Shown here: positions 6,842 through 15,424 of the stretch, in pieces
Position numbering within the stretch: the first letter of the stretch is position 1
Layout of the letters: every line of letters begins with the position of its first letter
Assembly (NCBI RefSeq): GCF_004684905.1
Contig: NZ_SRJC01000012.1
Location: 1 to 33,515 of the forward strand
Direction: 5' to 3'
Length of the DNA: 33,515 bases
Source: Halobacillus salinus
GTDB lineage: Bacteria > Bacillota > Bacilli > Bacillales > Halobacillaceae
The notes under the pieces: generated by a model
Database searches by the model: none
Told to the model about the DNA's origin: nothing
The model's input: the letters and a program-made list of their open reading frames with translations, nothing else
Position numbers and translations under genes: made by a program

Positions 6842-6966
6842 ATAATTCTGAAAATTCCCACGAATTATGATCTTTGTTTCATTTCTTTCCCTTTTCATAG
6901 GTTTCAGTTTTTACTGAATCCCCTCAAGGCTTATGCAATAATCGATTGCATAAGCTTCTTTTTTTG
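6842..6966 (+). ncRNA. candidate small RNA or leader RNA
   Basis: The 334 bases between gsaB and ygaE contain a promoter, about 125 nt without a supported gene, and a strong intrinsic terminator. Two consecutive hairpins can be seen: TTCAGT / ACTGAA with a TTTT loop (6903-6918), and the 11 bp terminator stem GCTTATGCAAT / ATTGCATAAGC (6929-6955) with TTCTTTTTTTG after it. The only ATG frame inside (from 6815) lacks a ribosome site and runs through the terminator. The RNA could be a trans-acting small RNA or a terminated leader of ygaE. The ygaE gene seems to have its own TATAAT (7012-7017), which favours a separate transcript. Confidence 0.4.
6926..6966 (+). terminator. terminator of the candidate small RNA
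   Basis: The perfect 11 bp stem GCTTATGCAAT / ATTGCATAAGC with loop AATCG is followed by TTCTTTTTTTG. No gene stop precedes it; the gsaB terminator is already 140 nt upstream. Confidence 0.85.
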
Positions 6967-7076
6967 TGTGAATTTTTATATTTAGGGGTACCAAAGATAA
7001 AGGCATCCGTTATAATAATTTCATTGAGGTCCGTACATATGATAACGGATAATTTTTCAGAAGGATGATGCACGTT

Positions 7077-8144
7077 ATGAAACTGGGCGCACGTATGATG
7101 AAAACAGGGCTAGCTGTGGGGATTGCTCTTTACATCGGTCACTTATTTGAATTCATTTCTCCTCTACTTGCAGCGATTGCCGTCGTTTTCTCTATCCAGC
7201 CATCGATTTACCGATCTTATCAATCCATCATTGAGCAGATCCAAGGTAATATTATAGGAGCACTGATTGCTGTAATTGGTGTGTTTATATTGGGTAATGA
7301 CCCGTTTGTCGTAGGATTCGCTATTATTATAGTCATCGGTGTAACGACGACTATGAAGATGAACGAAAATACGATATCACTAGCTGTTGTTGCGGTTATC
7401 GCATTGATGGATACAACGGACCAGACGTTTTGGTTCTTTAGCTTATCCCGCTTTTCTTCTATGTTACTCGGGATTTTAGCGGCTTTCATTGTCAACCTTG
7501 TGTTCTTACCGCCTCGTTATGAAACTCGTCTGTTCAAGAAAATCGATCAAGCAACGACGGACATTTTGCAATGGCTTCGAGTAACGACGAGGCAATTATC
7601 TGATGAACCAGCGTTGAAGTATGAAATCACGAGAATCCAGGATGATATGAGATGGGTGGATCACACCTACCTCCTCTATTCAGAAGAACGGACTTACTTC
7701 AAAGGAACACGCTTTTCCAAAGGAAGAAAGCTTGTATTGTTCCGTCAGTTGATCACAACAACGAAGAAATCATTCGACGTATTAAAAGCCTTCTACCGCC
7801 TCGAGCATAAAATCGAACAGATTCCTGAGGACTTCCAAGACGCAGTCGTAAGTGAACTGGACAAGCTCGTAAACGCACACGAAAAACTCGTCCTCAGCTT
7901 AAAAGGACGTATTAAACAAAACCACAAACAGTCCTTGAGACGAGTGGAAGACCCTGATATCCCCATGCTCGTCGACCGCCTGATGCGAGTGTATGAGGAG
8001 AGCAACAACCCTGAGAAACTAGTCTTCCTCCCCCTCGCTTCACAGCTTATGGAGTACCATTACCAGCTGGAGAAGTTGAAACGATTGTTAAAAAGCTACC
8101 AATCCCATCATCAAGATGATTACATCCAAACAATGGAGAGATAA
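7077..8144 (+). CDS. ygaE: YgaE, aromatic acid exporter family membrane protein
   Basis: This 355-residue protein has a hydrophobic N-terminal half with about six membrane segments (residues 10-145) and a charged, helical cytosolic C-terminal half (145-355). This architecture is that of the ArAE/DUF939 family, whose characterised relatives export aromatic carboxylic acids; the substrate here is unknown. The family opening MKLGARMMKTGLAVGIALYIG supports the ATG at 7077; the frame also has ATGs at 7065 and 7068 inside the AAGGATGATG ribosome site. It sits between gsaB and ygaD as in B. subtilis, convergent with ygaD. Confidence 0.85.
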   Translation: MKLGARMMKTGLAVGIALYIGHLFEFISPLLAAIAVVFSIQPSIYRSYQSIIEQIQGNIIGALIAVIGVFILGNDPFVVGFAIIIVIGVTTTMKMNENTISLAVVAVIALMDTTDQTFWFFSLSRFSSMLLGILAAFIVNLVFLPPRYETRLFKKIDQATTDILQWLRVTTRQLSDEPALKYEITRIQDDMRWVDHTYLLYSEERTYFKGTRFSKGRKLVLFRQLITTTKKSFDVLKAFYRLEHKIEQIPEDFQDAVVSELDKLVNAHEKLVLSLKGRIKQNHKQSLRRVEDPDIPMLVDRLMRVYEESNNPEKLVFLPLASQLMEYHYQLEKLKRLLKSYQSHHQDDYIQTMER

Positions 8145-8186
8145 ATACAAAAGAGGCTGTCGCATAAACGACAGCCTCTTCTTTAA
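8143..8186. terminator. bidirectional terminator between ygaE and ygaD
   Basis: The 12 bp perfect stem AAGAGGCTGTCG / CGACAGCCTCTT (8151-8180) has CTTTAA on one side and, on the minus strand, TTGTATTTAT on the other. It serves both convergent genes. Confidence 0.88.
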
Positions 8187-9970
8187 TGCTCACTATATTC
8201 TTTTTCAGGTTCCGCGTCATCTAATTGTTGTACTTGGTACAAGTCATAGTAATGCCCGCGTTTTCTCATTAATTCATCGTGTGAACCAACTTCTACAATT
8301 TCACCATTCTCTATATGCACAATCCGGTGCGCATGTGTGATGGTGGATAAACGGTGGGCAACGATAAATGTCGTACGATCAGAAGCAAGGCGCTCAAGAG
8401 CATTCTGAATCAAGCTCTCACTCTCCAGGTCAAGAGCAGATGTCGCTTCATCGAGCACAAGCAACGGTGGGTTCTTCAAGAACACACGCGCTATTGCAAC
8501 ACGTTGCTTTTGACCACCGGATAATTTCACGCCTCGTTCGCCGACAAGCGTATCATAGCCATTCGGAAGACTTGTTATAAAGTCGTGGGCGTTTGCTGCC
8601 TTGGCCGCTTCGATCATCTCTTCATCTGAAGCTTCCGGGTTCCCCATCTTAATGTTCATTCGGATCGATTCACTGAACAGAATATTGTCCTGCAGAACCA
8701 TCCCTACTTTATCGCGAAGAGAACGAGCTTGTACATCTCGTATGTCGGTCCCGTCGATCTTGATGCTTCCGTCTGTTACATCATAAAATCTTGGGATTAA
8801 ACTGATCAGCGTAGATTTCCCACCACCGCTCATTCCGACAAACGCAATCGTCTCCCCTTGTTTAACGGAGAGCGACACGTCATTCAGTACCAGCGGTTCA
8901 TCTTCATCATAACGGAAGCTGATATCCTGGAAATCCACGTCCCCTTTCACGTTTTTCAATTCTTTGGCACCTGGTTTGTCGACGATATCATATTTCTCAT
9001 CCAAAAACTCGAATACACGGTCCATCGATGCAATGGACTGTGTTAGCACGGTTGCAGAGTTGACAAGGCGTCTCAGAGGGTTATATACCCGGTCCATATA
9101 TCCGACAAAGGCGACCATAGTACCTACAGTGAGTGCGTCGGTCAGCACTTGATATCCAGCAAAAGCAATAACTAGAAGTGGTGCCAAGTCCGTGATCGTA
9201 TTCGTCACAGAGTAAGTGTAAGCATTCCAGTTCGTATGCACGAGCGCTTTGTCCAAGAAGTTTTTGTTCTGTTTATCAAACTCGCGCTCCTCATGTTCTT
9301 CTAAAGCAAAACTTCTCGTTACAGGCACCCCTTGAACACGTTCATGCAAATGGCCTTGGACAGAGGCAAGTGCCTGGGAACGATCGCGTGTCAATTTCCT
9401 TAACCTTGCATAGAAATACTTGACCGCAAACCCATATAGAGGGAAAAGCGCAATCGATACGAGCGTCAACCAGACATTCATCGTCAGCATGATAATGATA
9501 GCGATGACGATCGTAATCATATCAAGCCATATATTCATAAGCCCTGTTATAACAAACGTTTTCGTCTGCTCTACATCATGGATGACCCGGGAGATAATTT
9601 CCCCCGTTTTCGTCTTAGAATAAAAACGTAAGCTCAAACGCTGAATATGATCAAAGAGCTTTTCACGAATATCATATAAGATTTTGCTCCCGATATATTG
9701 GGCTAAATATTGCCTGATGTACTCGATTGGTGGCCGCAAAATCAGGAAGATCAGGAATGCTCCTCCCATGATCCAAAGCAACTGATCGATTTTGGCTCCT
9801 TGCGTCATGTCTTGTGCGTTGATGATGTCATCAATCACGTATTTAATAATCAATGGCATTAACAATGGAATGGAGAATTTAATAATACCGATAAGAACCG
9901 TTAAAATGATTTTACCCTTATAAGGGCTGACAAACTGTAAATATCTTTTGATACTGTCGATCGGAAACAC
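8183..9970 (-). CDS. ygaD: ABC transporter, half-type exporter with fused permease and ATPase (YgaD)
   Basis: This is a homodimer-type ABC exporter of about 590-600 residues. Six membrane helices in the first 310 residues are followed by a nucleotide-binding domain with Walker A ([10 protein letters not shown]), signature [13 protein letters not shown], Walker B ([12 protein letters not shown]) and the switch VAHRLST. It resembles multidrug and lipid exporters; the substrate is unknown. The start is uncertain. The frame opens with GTG at 10000, and another GTG lies at 9970. The best-spaced ribosome site, AAGG at 9970-9973, stands 8 nt before an in-frame ATC at 9961, which also lies just before DSIKRYLQF. 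The coordinates use 9970 as a conservative choice. It is convergent with ygaE and downstream of ygaC. Confidence 0.92.
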   Translation of the reverse strand: MFPIDSIKRYLQFVSPYKGKIILTVLIGIIKFSIPLLMPLIIKYVIDDIINAQDMTQGAKIDQLLWIMGGAFLIFLILRPPIEYIRQYLAQYIGSKILYDIREKLFDHIQRLSLRFYSKTKTGEIISRVIHDVEQTKTFVITGLMNIWLDMITIVIAIIIMLTMNVWLTLVSIALFPLYGFAVKYFYARLRKLTRDRSQALASVQGHLHERVQGVPVTRSFALEEHEEREFDKQNKNFLDKALVHTNWNAYTYSVTNTITDLAPLLVIAFAGYQVLTDALTVGTMVAFVGYMDRVYNPLRRLVNSATVLTQSIASMDRVFEFLDEKYDIVDKPGAKELKNVKGDVDFQDISFRYDEDEPLVLNDVSLSVKQGETIAFVGMSGGGKSTLISLIPRFYDVTDGSIKIDGTDIRDVQARSLRDKVGMVLQDNILFSESIRMNIKMGNPEASDEEMIEAAKAANAHDFITSLPNGYDTLVGERGVKLSGGQKQRVAIARVFLKNPPLLVLDEATSALDLESESLIQNALERLASDRTTFIVAHRLSTITHAHRIVHIENGEIVEVGSHDELMRKRGHYYDLYQVQQLDDAEPEKEYSEH

Positions 9971-10030
9971 CTTCTTTCTATAAACAACAAGGAAGCGCAC
10001 CTATAAAGAAGTGCGCATAGAACATCCTTA

Positions 10031-10558
10031 TTAACGATACGTTAAATATCTTTCGTACCACTGATCAATAAACTCAGGAGAAAACGGGCCTTTCCGTTGG
10101 CGGACCCATCGAATAAGAGCATCCATATTATTGTAAAGAATTCGATCTAAAACATGAGGATAATTCATTTGTTTCTTATGGATCTCGTATTCATCTTCAT
10201 CCAGAATCTTGTACGTCATATCCGGGAATACCTTCAGATCTAAATCATAATCAATATATTTAATGGCTTCGTCCTCATAAACGAATGGTGAGCTTATATT
10301 ACAGTAATAATAAACGCCATCGTTCCGGAGCATGCCGATTATATTAAACCAATATTTAGAATGAAAGTAACAAATAGCGGGCTCTCGGGTGATCCAGCGC
10401 CTTCCATCGCTCTCCGTCACGGTAGTGCGATCATTGGCACCGATGATTACATGTCGCGTGCTTTTCAAAACCATTGAGCTTTCCCACACTCGGTGCAGGT
10501 GCCCATTGTGCTTGTAACTCTGGATTTCGATTAGTTTTCCTGCCTCTGGGCCGGGCAT
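10031..10558 (-). CDS. ygaC: nucleoside tri-/diphosphate phosphatase Ntdp (DUF402, YgaC)
   Basis: This 175-residue DUF402 protein belongs to the family whose characterised members hydrolyse nucleoside tri- and diphosphates with divalent metal. The family core is visible: [20 protein letters not shown] around 92-110 and [11 protein letters not shown] around 125-135, which supply the acidic metal ligands. The C-terminal helix [15 protein letters not shown] is also typical. The ribosome site GGAGGGGGAT precedes the ATG. A TATAAT -10 lies at about 10598-10603 on the minus strand with a weak -35. It lies between sspE and ygaD; the small gene ygaB that stands between them in B. subtilis is absent here. 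Confidence 0.9.
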   Translation of the reverse strand: MPGPEAGKLIEIQSYKHNGHLHRVWESSMVLKSTRHVIIGANDRTTVTESDGRRWITREPAICYFHSKYWFNIIGMLRNDGVYYYCNISSPFVYEDEAIKYIDYDLDLKVFPDMTYKILDEDEYEIHKKQMNYPHVLDRILYNNMDALIRWVRQRKGPFSPEFIDQWYERYLTYR

Positions 10559-10691
10559 ACGATCCCCCTCCCTTTTATTATCCGTCTGCCTTCTGTTTAT
10601 TATAACGACAATTAAGGTTGAATGAAACTAATTAGACTGTGCTGATGATTCAGTTGGACTTGGACTCAAGCGGCTTGAAAAAAATCAGGCA

Positions 10692-10731
10692 CAAAAAAAG
10701 AAGCCGCCCTCTAGAGGACGACTTCTTGTTC
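10692..10731 (-). terminator. terminator of sspE
   Basis: On the minus strand the 14 bp stem AAGAAGTCGTCCTC / GAGGGCGGCTTCTT (two G-U pairs, very short loop) is followed by TTTTTTTG. It is about 55 nt past the sspE stop. Confidence 0.85.
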
Positions 10732-10782
10732 GGGGGATTATACAGGCTAATAAACAGCCTGGACAAGCCACTCCAATTCAGG

Positions 10783-10968
10783 TTACTTCTTCTTCGCCTG
10801 AGATTGTTGGTTCTGCTCTTTAACGTGTTGAGCATCAGTTTGAGCTGCGAATTCCGCACCATACTGTTGCTGACCTTTACCTTGAGCAGCTTGTTGGTTT
10901 TGCTGTTTCACATGTTGTTTGTCTGTACCAGCTGCAGTTTTACCTGCTTGTTTTGGTTGCTTAGCCAT
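10783..10968 (-). CDS. sspE: gamma-type small acid-soluble spore protein
   Basis: This is a 61-residue, Gln/Lys-rich protein with no hydrophobic core. Two copies of a T-D-x-Q-H-V-K-x-Q-N-Q-Q repeat (15-26 and 44-55) flank QYGAEFAAQTD, the pattern of gamma-type SASP. These proteins are stored in the spore core and cut by the GPR protease at germination to supply amino acids. The B. subtilis protein has longer repeats and EFASET cleavage sites; here the equivalent reads EFAAQT. The start is the ATG at 10968, with GGAGGTGAT 4 nt before it. A SigG-like promoter precedes it. Its place beside ygaC agrees with B. subtilis. Confidence 0.9.
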   Translation of the reverse strand: MAKQPKQAGKTAAGTDKQHVKQQNQQAAQGKGQQQYGAEFAAQTDAQHVKEQNQQSQAKKK

Positions 10969-10989
10969 GTTTATCACCTCCGCAAAAAT

Positions 10990-11019
10990 TATTGTGTGCA
11001 GATTGATTCGATTTCATTC
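10990..11019 (-). promoter_or_regulatory. SigG-like promoter of sspE
   Basis: On the minus strand GAATG (11015-11019) fits the SigG -35 pattern GnATR, and CACAATA (10990-10996) fits the -10 pattern CATnnTA with one mismatch; the spacing is 18 bp. Forespore SigG transcription is what is known for ssp genes. Confidence 0.6.
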
Positions 11020-11051
11020 GAGGGATTCGAAATTTTTTCATGTAATAATGA

Positions 11052-11080
11052 AATAAAAAAACGCCCTCTCATGAGGACGC
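11052..11080 (-). terminator. terminator of ytpP
   Basis: On the minus strand CGTCCTC / GAGGGCG with a 4 nt loop (one G-U pair) is followed by TTTTTTTATTTC, directly past the ytpP stop. Confidence 0.85.
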
Positions 11081-11090
11081 TTTGCAGACC

Positions 11091-11408
11091 TTATTTACTT
11101 ACACGATTTAAAAATTCTTCAATTTCTTCTTTCGTCTTGCGATCTTTGCTGACGAATCGACCTGTCTCTTCCCCGTTACGGAAAGCAAGAAAACTCGGAA
11201 TGCCGAATACATCATTCTCTGCACAAACATGAATGAACTGGTCACGGTCTACATATACAAATGTCCAATCCGAGTATTCCTCTTCAAGTTCTGGGAGAAA
11301 TGGCTCGATCACGCGACAATCCGGGCACCAGTCAGCAGAAAATAACAAGATGACAGGCTCTTGATTTATTAGGTCTTTCAATTGTTGATCGGATTCTAAT
11401 TGGATCAT
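11091..11408 (-). CDS. ytpP: thioredoxin-like protein YtpP
   Basis: This 105-residue single-domain thioredoxin-fold protein has the redox centre WCPDC (Cys28 and Cys31) instead of the usual WCGPC, and the cis-proline loop GIPSFLAF at about 75-82. The strand FVYVDRDQFIHVC and the ending VSKDRKTKEEIEEFL are marks of the YtpP branch. It is probably a cytosolic disulfide reductase with unknown partners. The GGAGGTGTAAG site precedes the ATG. It marks the boundary between the ytp-like genes and the ygaC-sspE block. Confidence 0.9.
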   Translation of the reverse strand: MIQLESDQQLKDLINQEPVILLFSADWCPDCRVIEPFLPELEEEYSDWTFVYVDRDQFIHVCAENDVFGIPSFLAFRNGEETGRFVSKDRKTKEEIEEFLNRVSK

Positions 11409-11436
11409 ATCTTACACCTCCACCATTTATTGTAGC

Positions 11437-12465
11437 TTACTCTGTCTCAATTTTCATGTCTCCGGGCTCAATCCATCCGCGCTTTCTGAACCAAAAGGCA
11501 ATTGCGAAGCTGATGATGGCTGGGCCAACAAAGTGTAGCATCAAAATGGCTAAAGCGACCTCATAGGAGAATCCCATCGTTTGGAATGTCATGACCTGAC
11601 CAACGAGTCCGCTCGTTCCCATGCCAGCCCCAGCTGCATTATTCTCCATTTCCAACCACACCGTAGCAAACGGAGCAAGCACTGCAGAAGCAATAGTCGG
11701 TGGCAAGATGATAATCGGTTTTCTCACTACATTGGCAATCTGGAGCATAGAAGTCCCAACGCCTTGGGCAATTACTCCTCCAAAACCGTTGTCCCGGTAA
11801 CTGATAACAGCAAAACCGACCATTTGGGCAGCACACCCCACAGTCGCTGCACCAGCTGCCACACCTTCGAGCGATAAGAGGAGAGCTATCGCGAGACTGG
11901 AGATCGGTGCAGTTAAGGCAAGTCCCATCAACACCGCAACAAGAATCCCCATTATGAATGGCTGCTGGGTAGTCGCCCAGTTTATGACCGAACCAAATGC
12001 TTTCGTAAACCCACCAATCGGAGGCCCTATCATCGTGGCCATGATGTAGCCGACAGTAATAGTAAGAAACGGTGTAACGATAATATCCAATTTCGTTTCT
12101 TTGCTGATCACTTTACCAAATTCTGTTGCCACAAGCGCAGCGATATAACTACCCGCCGGTCCCCCTAGCTCAGCGCCTAATGCACCACTGAACAAAGATG
12201 CAAAAATAACTAGCGGAGGAGCTTTTAATCCATAGGCTACAGCAGCACCGATGGCTCCTCCCCATATTTTCGTGTCCATTGCGAATGATCCCATTTCAAT
12301 CAATGCATCCGAAACAGGACCCAGCTGCAGCTGTTCACCTATTGTTTTCATGATAAGACCGATAATTAAAGAAGAAAATAAACCGAGCGCCATATGACTG
12401 AGTGCTGTGATGAAATAAGCATGAGCAGAAATATGGACACCTTTTCGTTTCAAAAATGCCTTCAT
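11437..12465 (-). CDS. orphan PTS IIC-type membrane protein (PTS_EIIC_2 family)
   Basis: This 342-residue, very hydrophobic protein has about ten membrane segments and the glycine-rich loops GPPIGGFTKAFGS and GTSGLVGQ. It resembles the PTS_EIIC_2 family, which is annotated as PTS IIC subunits but usually encoded alone. No EIIA or EIIB gene is nearby, so phosphotransferase transport is not proven and the substrate is unknown. The start at 12465 is chosen because AAGGGGGG stands 5 nt before it and a promoter (-10 at 12494-12499) would begin transcription near 12487. The longer frame from 12498 overlaps that promoter. Confidence 0.8.
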   Translation of the reverse strand: MKAFLKRKGVHISAHAYFITALSHMALGLFSSLIIGLIMKTIGEQLQLGPVSDALIEMGSFAMDTKIWGGAIGAAVAYGLKAPPLVIFASLFSGALGAELGGPAGSYIAALVATEFGKVISKETKLDIIVTPFLTITVGYIMATMIGPPIGGFTKAFGSVINWATTQQPFIMGILVAVLMGLALTAPISSLAIALLLSLEGVAAGAATVGCAAQMVGFAVISYRDNGFGGVIAQGVGTSMLQIANVVRKPIIILPPTIASAVLAPFATVWLEMENNAAGAGMGTSGLVGQVMTFQTMGFSYEVALAILMLHFVGPAIISFAIAFWFRKRGWIEPGDMKIETE

Positions 12466-12493
12466 AAAAGCCCCCCTTTTTACGCCATAACTG

Positions 12494-12522
12494 ATCATAC
12501 AAGATAATTTGACATGAGTAAA
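12494..12522 (-). promoter_or_regulatory. promoter of the PTS IIC-type gene
   Basis: On the minus strand TTTACT (12517-12522) and TATGAT (12494-12499) are 17 bp apart. The predicted start lies about 22 nt upstream of the chosen ATG. Confidence 0.55.
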
Positions 12523-12538
12523 GACAGGTAGATTGTTC

Positions 12539-12565
12539 TAAATATTTTCATTCTTCAGCCGATAC
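12539..12565 (+). promoter_or_regulatory. SigD (flagellar/chemotaxis) promoter of the chemoreceptor gene
   Basis: TAAA (12539-12542), exactly 15 bp, then GCCGATAC (12558-12565). The SigD consensus is TAAA-N15-GCCGATAT, so only the last base differs. Chemoreceptor genes are classical members of this regulon. Confidence 0.85.
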
Positions 12566-12599
12566 TAGTAATAAAGCCTAAATGCATATCTTGGATGTA

Positions 12600-12628
12600 T
12601 TGTTTTAATGGTTCGATAGTTCTATAAT
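12600..12628 (+). promoter_or_regulatory. SigA-type promoter of the chemoreceptor gene
   Basis: TTGTTT (12600-12605), 17 bp, then a perfect TATAAT (12623-12628), downstream of the SigD promoter and 52 nt ahead of the start codon. Confidence 0.65.
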
Positions 12629-12679
12629 TGTAAAAAGATATGTAAAGAATTTTCGCAATTTTTAAAGAGGGGGAGTCAA

Positions 12680-14827
12680 ATGAATTCAATACGCAGTAGA
12701 GTCTGGTTAATGATTGGCGTATCACTACTTAGCTTGCTTATTTTAATCGGTTTTTCTACATATTTTTTCAACGAACAAAGCGATCTTGTAGACGAAAGCC
12801 GTCATGTCCAGTCAGCACTACAGAATAGTGAAGAGATAAAGTACCTCATGACTGCTACAACACAAAAACAGCAATCTTTCCTAGCTGATCCGAATGAGGA
12901 TACAGCCGAAGAAATCCGTAGTGCCATTACGAAAGTAAAAGAGAAAGCGGTAGAGAACGCTGATACATATAGTCAGTACCCGGAAATCAGCGAAGCGTTC
13001 ACATCCATTTCAAAAAGCGCTGACCAATACATGGAGCAGTTGGATCCACTCGTCAATATGTTCAGGATCGTCGGTTTTTCTGATACAGAGGGCATGTATC
13101 AGTTTATTAATGAATCATACTATGAGTTTGAGAAGATGGTCCAATCAATCGGCAATCCCCAACTTGCAGCCAACTTATCAGATATGAAACGACTTGAACA
13201 GAAATTCCTGAATGACCCGACAAGCAGTCATCTGGAGGAGTTCAAGGAGAGCGCGACAACTTTCGAGAATCAAGCTAAGTCTCTTGATGCTTCTGATCGT
13301 TTAATGAGTTCGGTAAACACTACCCTTTTGAAATACGAACAAACCTTAAACTCTATCAATAACACGTTCACTCAAGCAGATACGACCACAGAGTCGTTTG
13401 AAGAGATTGCTTCCCAAGTTTCCAATCAGGTAAATGAAGTGATTATTGCAGCGGACAGTGTTAATAGTGCAATGAAAAGTCAGCAATCCGAGCTAAAGAA
13501 CACCATGACCCTGCTACTCATTATCATTGGTGGTCTTGCTCTACTAGTTACGTTCGGGATTGGATTTGTGTTGGTCCGTTCTATTTCTAAATCGATCAAA
13601 TCCCTGAAAGGCGGAGCGGCCATCATCGGGCAAGGGAATCTCTCCCACCGGATCGAAGTAAAGTCTCAAGATGAATTATCCCAAGTATCGGAACAATTCA
13701 ACTTGATGGCAGAGAAAATGGAGCGCTCCCTTCATAAGGTGTTAGGAGCAAGTGATGTACTTCAGACTTCTTCCGATCAACTGGCAGATGTATCTGAACA
13801 GACAACGATGCAAACACAAGAGGTCAACGAAGCCATCAATCAGGTCGCAGTCGGATCTCAAGACCAAGCGAACAAATTGGACGAGAGCACGAGACTCATG
13901 GAGCAGGTTTCAGAAGCTATCTTAGAAACGAAACAGTCTGCACATGACATCGAAAGCAGGCTTAAGGAAGCGGATAAGGATGGAAAAGACGGTCTCCTGA
14001 CTGTTTCAGAACTCGAGCAGACTTCCCACTCCTTTATAGAACTTGCTTCCCATATGACAAAAGAAGTCCAAGAAGCTTCCAAACAATCGCAGGAAGTGAA
14101 CAAGATTGTCGAAACGATTGAAGGAATCGCTGACAGCACCAATCTCCTTGCTTTGAATGCTGCCATCGAATCTGCAAGAGCCGGCGAAGCAGGTAAAGGC
14201 TTCGCTGTGGTTGCCGATGAAGTACGCAAGTTAGCAGAACGTTCCAAACAAGAAGCGCACAGCATCCAAGAACTAGTAAACAATATGAGCAATCAAATGA
14301 CGCGCTTATCAGAGGAAGCAGAACAATTCGATCACTACCAAGGTTCCCAAAATGAAGCAGTTACGAAGACTAGAGACGCATTCGATCGCATCTCCCATCA
14401 CGTCGGAGATATGAACAAGCAAATCGTTCAAGTGAAAGAAGCTGTGGAGGGTGTAGAACATGTCAACGAAGACGTGAAACAAAAACTACACGAGATTAGT
14501 ATCATTTCTGAGGAAGCAGTAGCTACCGCAGAAGAAGTAGCAGCTTCCAGTGAGAATCAAGTATTATCGATTGAACAAGTCAATCACTCTGCCTCCGATC
14601 TACAAGGTTTATCACAGGAACTCTCAGCAGAAGTCAATCAGTTCTCTATCAGTGCTCCATCCGATGAGGGCAATGAAATGGACGTCCAAGAAGATGATGA
14701 CGAGAATTTTTATGAGGAACATCTCTCTGAAGCATCCGCTCATTTAGAGAATGATCTAGAACTGCACCACCGCGAAGAACTGGAAGATAAACCCGACGAA
14801 AACGACGATGATCAGCGTCTAGCATAA
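12680..14827 (+). CDS. methyl-accepting chemotaxis protein
   Basis: This 715-residue transmembrane chemoreceptor passes ligand signals to CheA/CheW. Membrane segments lie at about 7-30 and 276-299. They enclose an extracytoplasmic, mostly helical sensor of about 245 residues. A HAMP domain follows (about 300-352), then a long signalling coiled coil with the conserved tip ([37 protein letters not shown] core, about 481-518). The last 55 residues form a very acidic tail (runs such as [11 protein letters not shown] and DENDDD) that most chemoreceptors lack; it may reflect salt adaptation. The ligand is unknown. The ribosome site AAAGAGGGGGAG is well placed. SigD and SigA promoters lie upstream, and no other che gene is nearby. 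Confidence 0.95.
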   Translation: MNSIRSRVWLMIGVSLLSLLILIGFSTYFFNEQSDLVDESRHVQSALQNSEEIKYLMTATTQKQQSFLADPNEDTAEEIRSAITKVKEKAVENADTYSQYPEISEAFTSISKSADQYMEQLDPLVNMFRIVGFSDTEGMYQFINESYYEFEKMVQSIGNPQLAANLSDMKRLEQKFLNDPTSSHLEEFKESATTFENQAKSLDASDRLMSSVNTTLLKYEQTLNSINNTFTQADTTTESFEEIASQVSNQVNEVIIAADSVNSAMKSQQSELKNTMTLLLIIIGGLALLVTFGIGFVLVRSISKSIKSLKGGAAIIGQGNLSHRIEVKSQDELSQVSEQFNLMAEKMERSLHKVLGASDVLQTSSDQLADVSEQTTMQTQEVNEAINQVAVGSQDQANKLDESTRLMEQVSEAILETKQSAHDIESRLKEADKDGKDGLLTVSELEQTSHSFIELASHMTKEVQEASKQSQEVNKIVETIEGIADSTNLLALNAAIESARAGEAGKGFAVVADEVRKLAERSKQEAHSIQELVNNMSNQMTRLSEEAEQFDHYQGSQNEAVTKTRDAFDRISHHVGDMNKQIVQVKEAVEGVEHVNEDVKQKLHEISIISEEAVATAEEVAASSENQVLSIEQVNHSASDLQGLSQELSAEVNQFSISAPSDEGNEMDVQEDDDENFYEEHLSEASAHLENDLELHHREELEDKPDENDDDQRLA

Positions 14828-14829
14828 TG

Positions 14830-14863
14830 AAAAGGCGCTCCTTCTAGGGAGTGCCTTTTGTTG
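14830..14863 (+). terminator. terminator of the chemoreceptor gene
   Basis: The stem AAAGGCGCTCC / GGGAGTGCCTTT with a 5 nt loop is followed by TTTTGTT, just past the stop. Confidence 0.85.
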
Positions 14864-14944
14864 GGCAAGAGCGATTTACTAGACTCTTCTTCTTGCTTCC
14901 ATCATACTTCAAAGTAGTATAGATAGTTTAGGAGGTATTATGGA

Positions 14945-15385
14945 ATGGAATTAACCGTGTACTTAGCAGGACAAATTCATGATGACTGGCGCGGTGAAGT
15001 TAAAAAATTGGCTAAGGAGAGAGACCTGCCGCTTCACTTCGTTGGCCCACAAGAGAACCACGACCGCTCCGACAACATCGGAGAAGACATCATGGGTGAA
15101 CAACCGAATAAGGTTTTCCGCGATGATGCCGCTTCAAGCGTGAACAATTTCAGAACACAAGTGTTACTGCAAAAGTCAGATGCCGTTATTGCTTTATTCG
15201 GGGAGAAATACAAGCAATGGAACACCGCAATGGATGCTAGTGCAGCCATCCAGCTCGGTAAACCTCTCATCCTTGTGCGTCCGGATTCTTTGGTTCACCC
15301 GTTGAAAGAACTATCAAACCAAGCTAACGTAACAGTAGAGTCTATTGAACAAGCACTGGACGTGTTGGCATACATCTATGAATAA
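14945..15385 (+). CDS. ytoQ: YtoQ family protein
   Basis: This 146-residue cytosolic protein matches the YtoQ family over its whole length: opening MELTVYLAGQIHDDWRGEVK, the central VGPQENHDRSDNIGEDI and the end WNTAMDASAAIQLGKPLI. The fold looks like a nucleoside 2-deoxyribosyltransferase-type Rossmann domain (YLAGQI at the first strand, KPLILVRP later), but the family has no assigned activity. AGGAGG stands 9 nt before the ATG. It is convergent with the DUF84 gene and shares a terminator with it. Confidence 0.88.
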   Translation: MELTVYLAGQIHDDWRGEVKKLAKERDLPLHFVGPQENHDRSDNIGEDIMGEQPNKVFRDDAASSVNNFRTQVLLQKSDAVIALFGEKYKQWNTAMDASAAIQLGKPLILVRPDSLVHPLKELSNQANVTVESIEQALDVLAYIYE

Positions 15386-15387
15386 TA

Positions 15388-15424
15388 AAAAAGCCGAGAT
15401 GGAAGCATCTCGGCTTTTCTTTAT
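15388..15424. terminator. bidirectional terminator between ytoQ and the DUF84 gene
   Basis: An 11 bp perfect stem AAAGCCGAGAT / ATCTCGGCTTT has TTCTTTATT on the plus side and a matching A-run (T-run on minus) on the other. Confidence 0.9.

Noticed and set aside
6815-6984. ATG frame of about 55 codons between gsaB and ygaE
   Set aside because: No ribosome site; it reads through the terminator hairpin and its T-run.
10639-11232. 197-codon plus-strand frame across sspE and ytpP
   Set aside because: Antisense shadow of two well-supported genes and their terminators.
13858-14292. 144-codon minus-strand frame inside the chemoreceptor gene
   Set aside because: Mirror of the conserved signalling domain; no ribosome site or family match.
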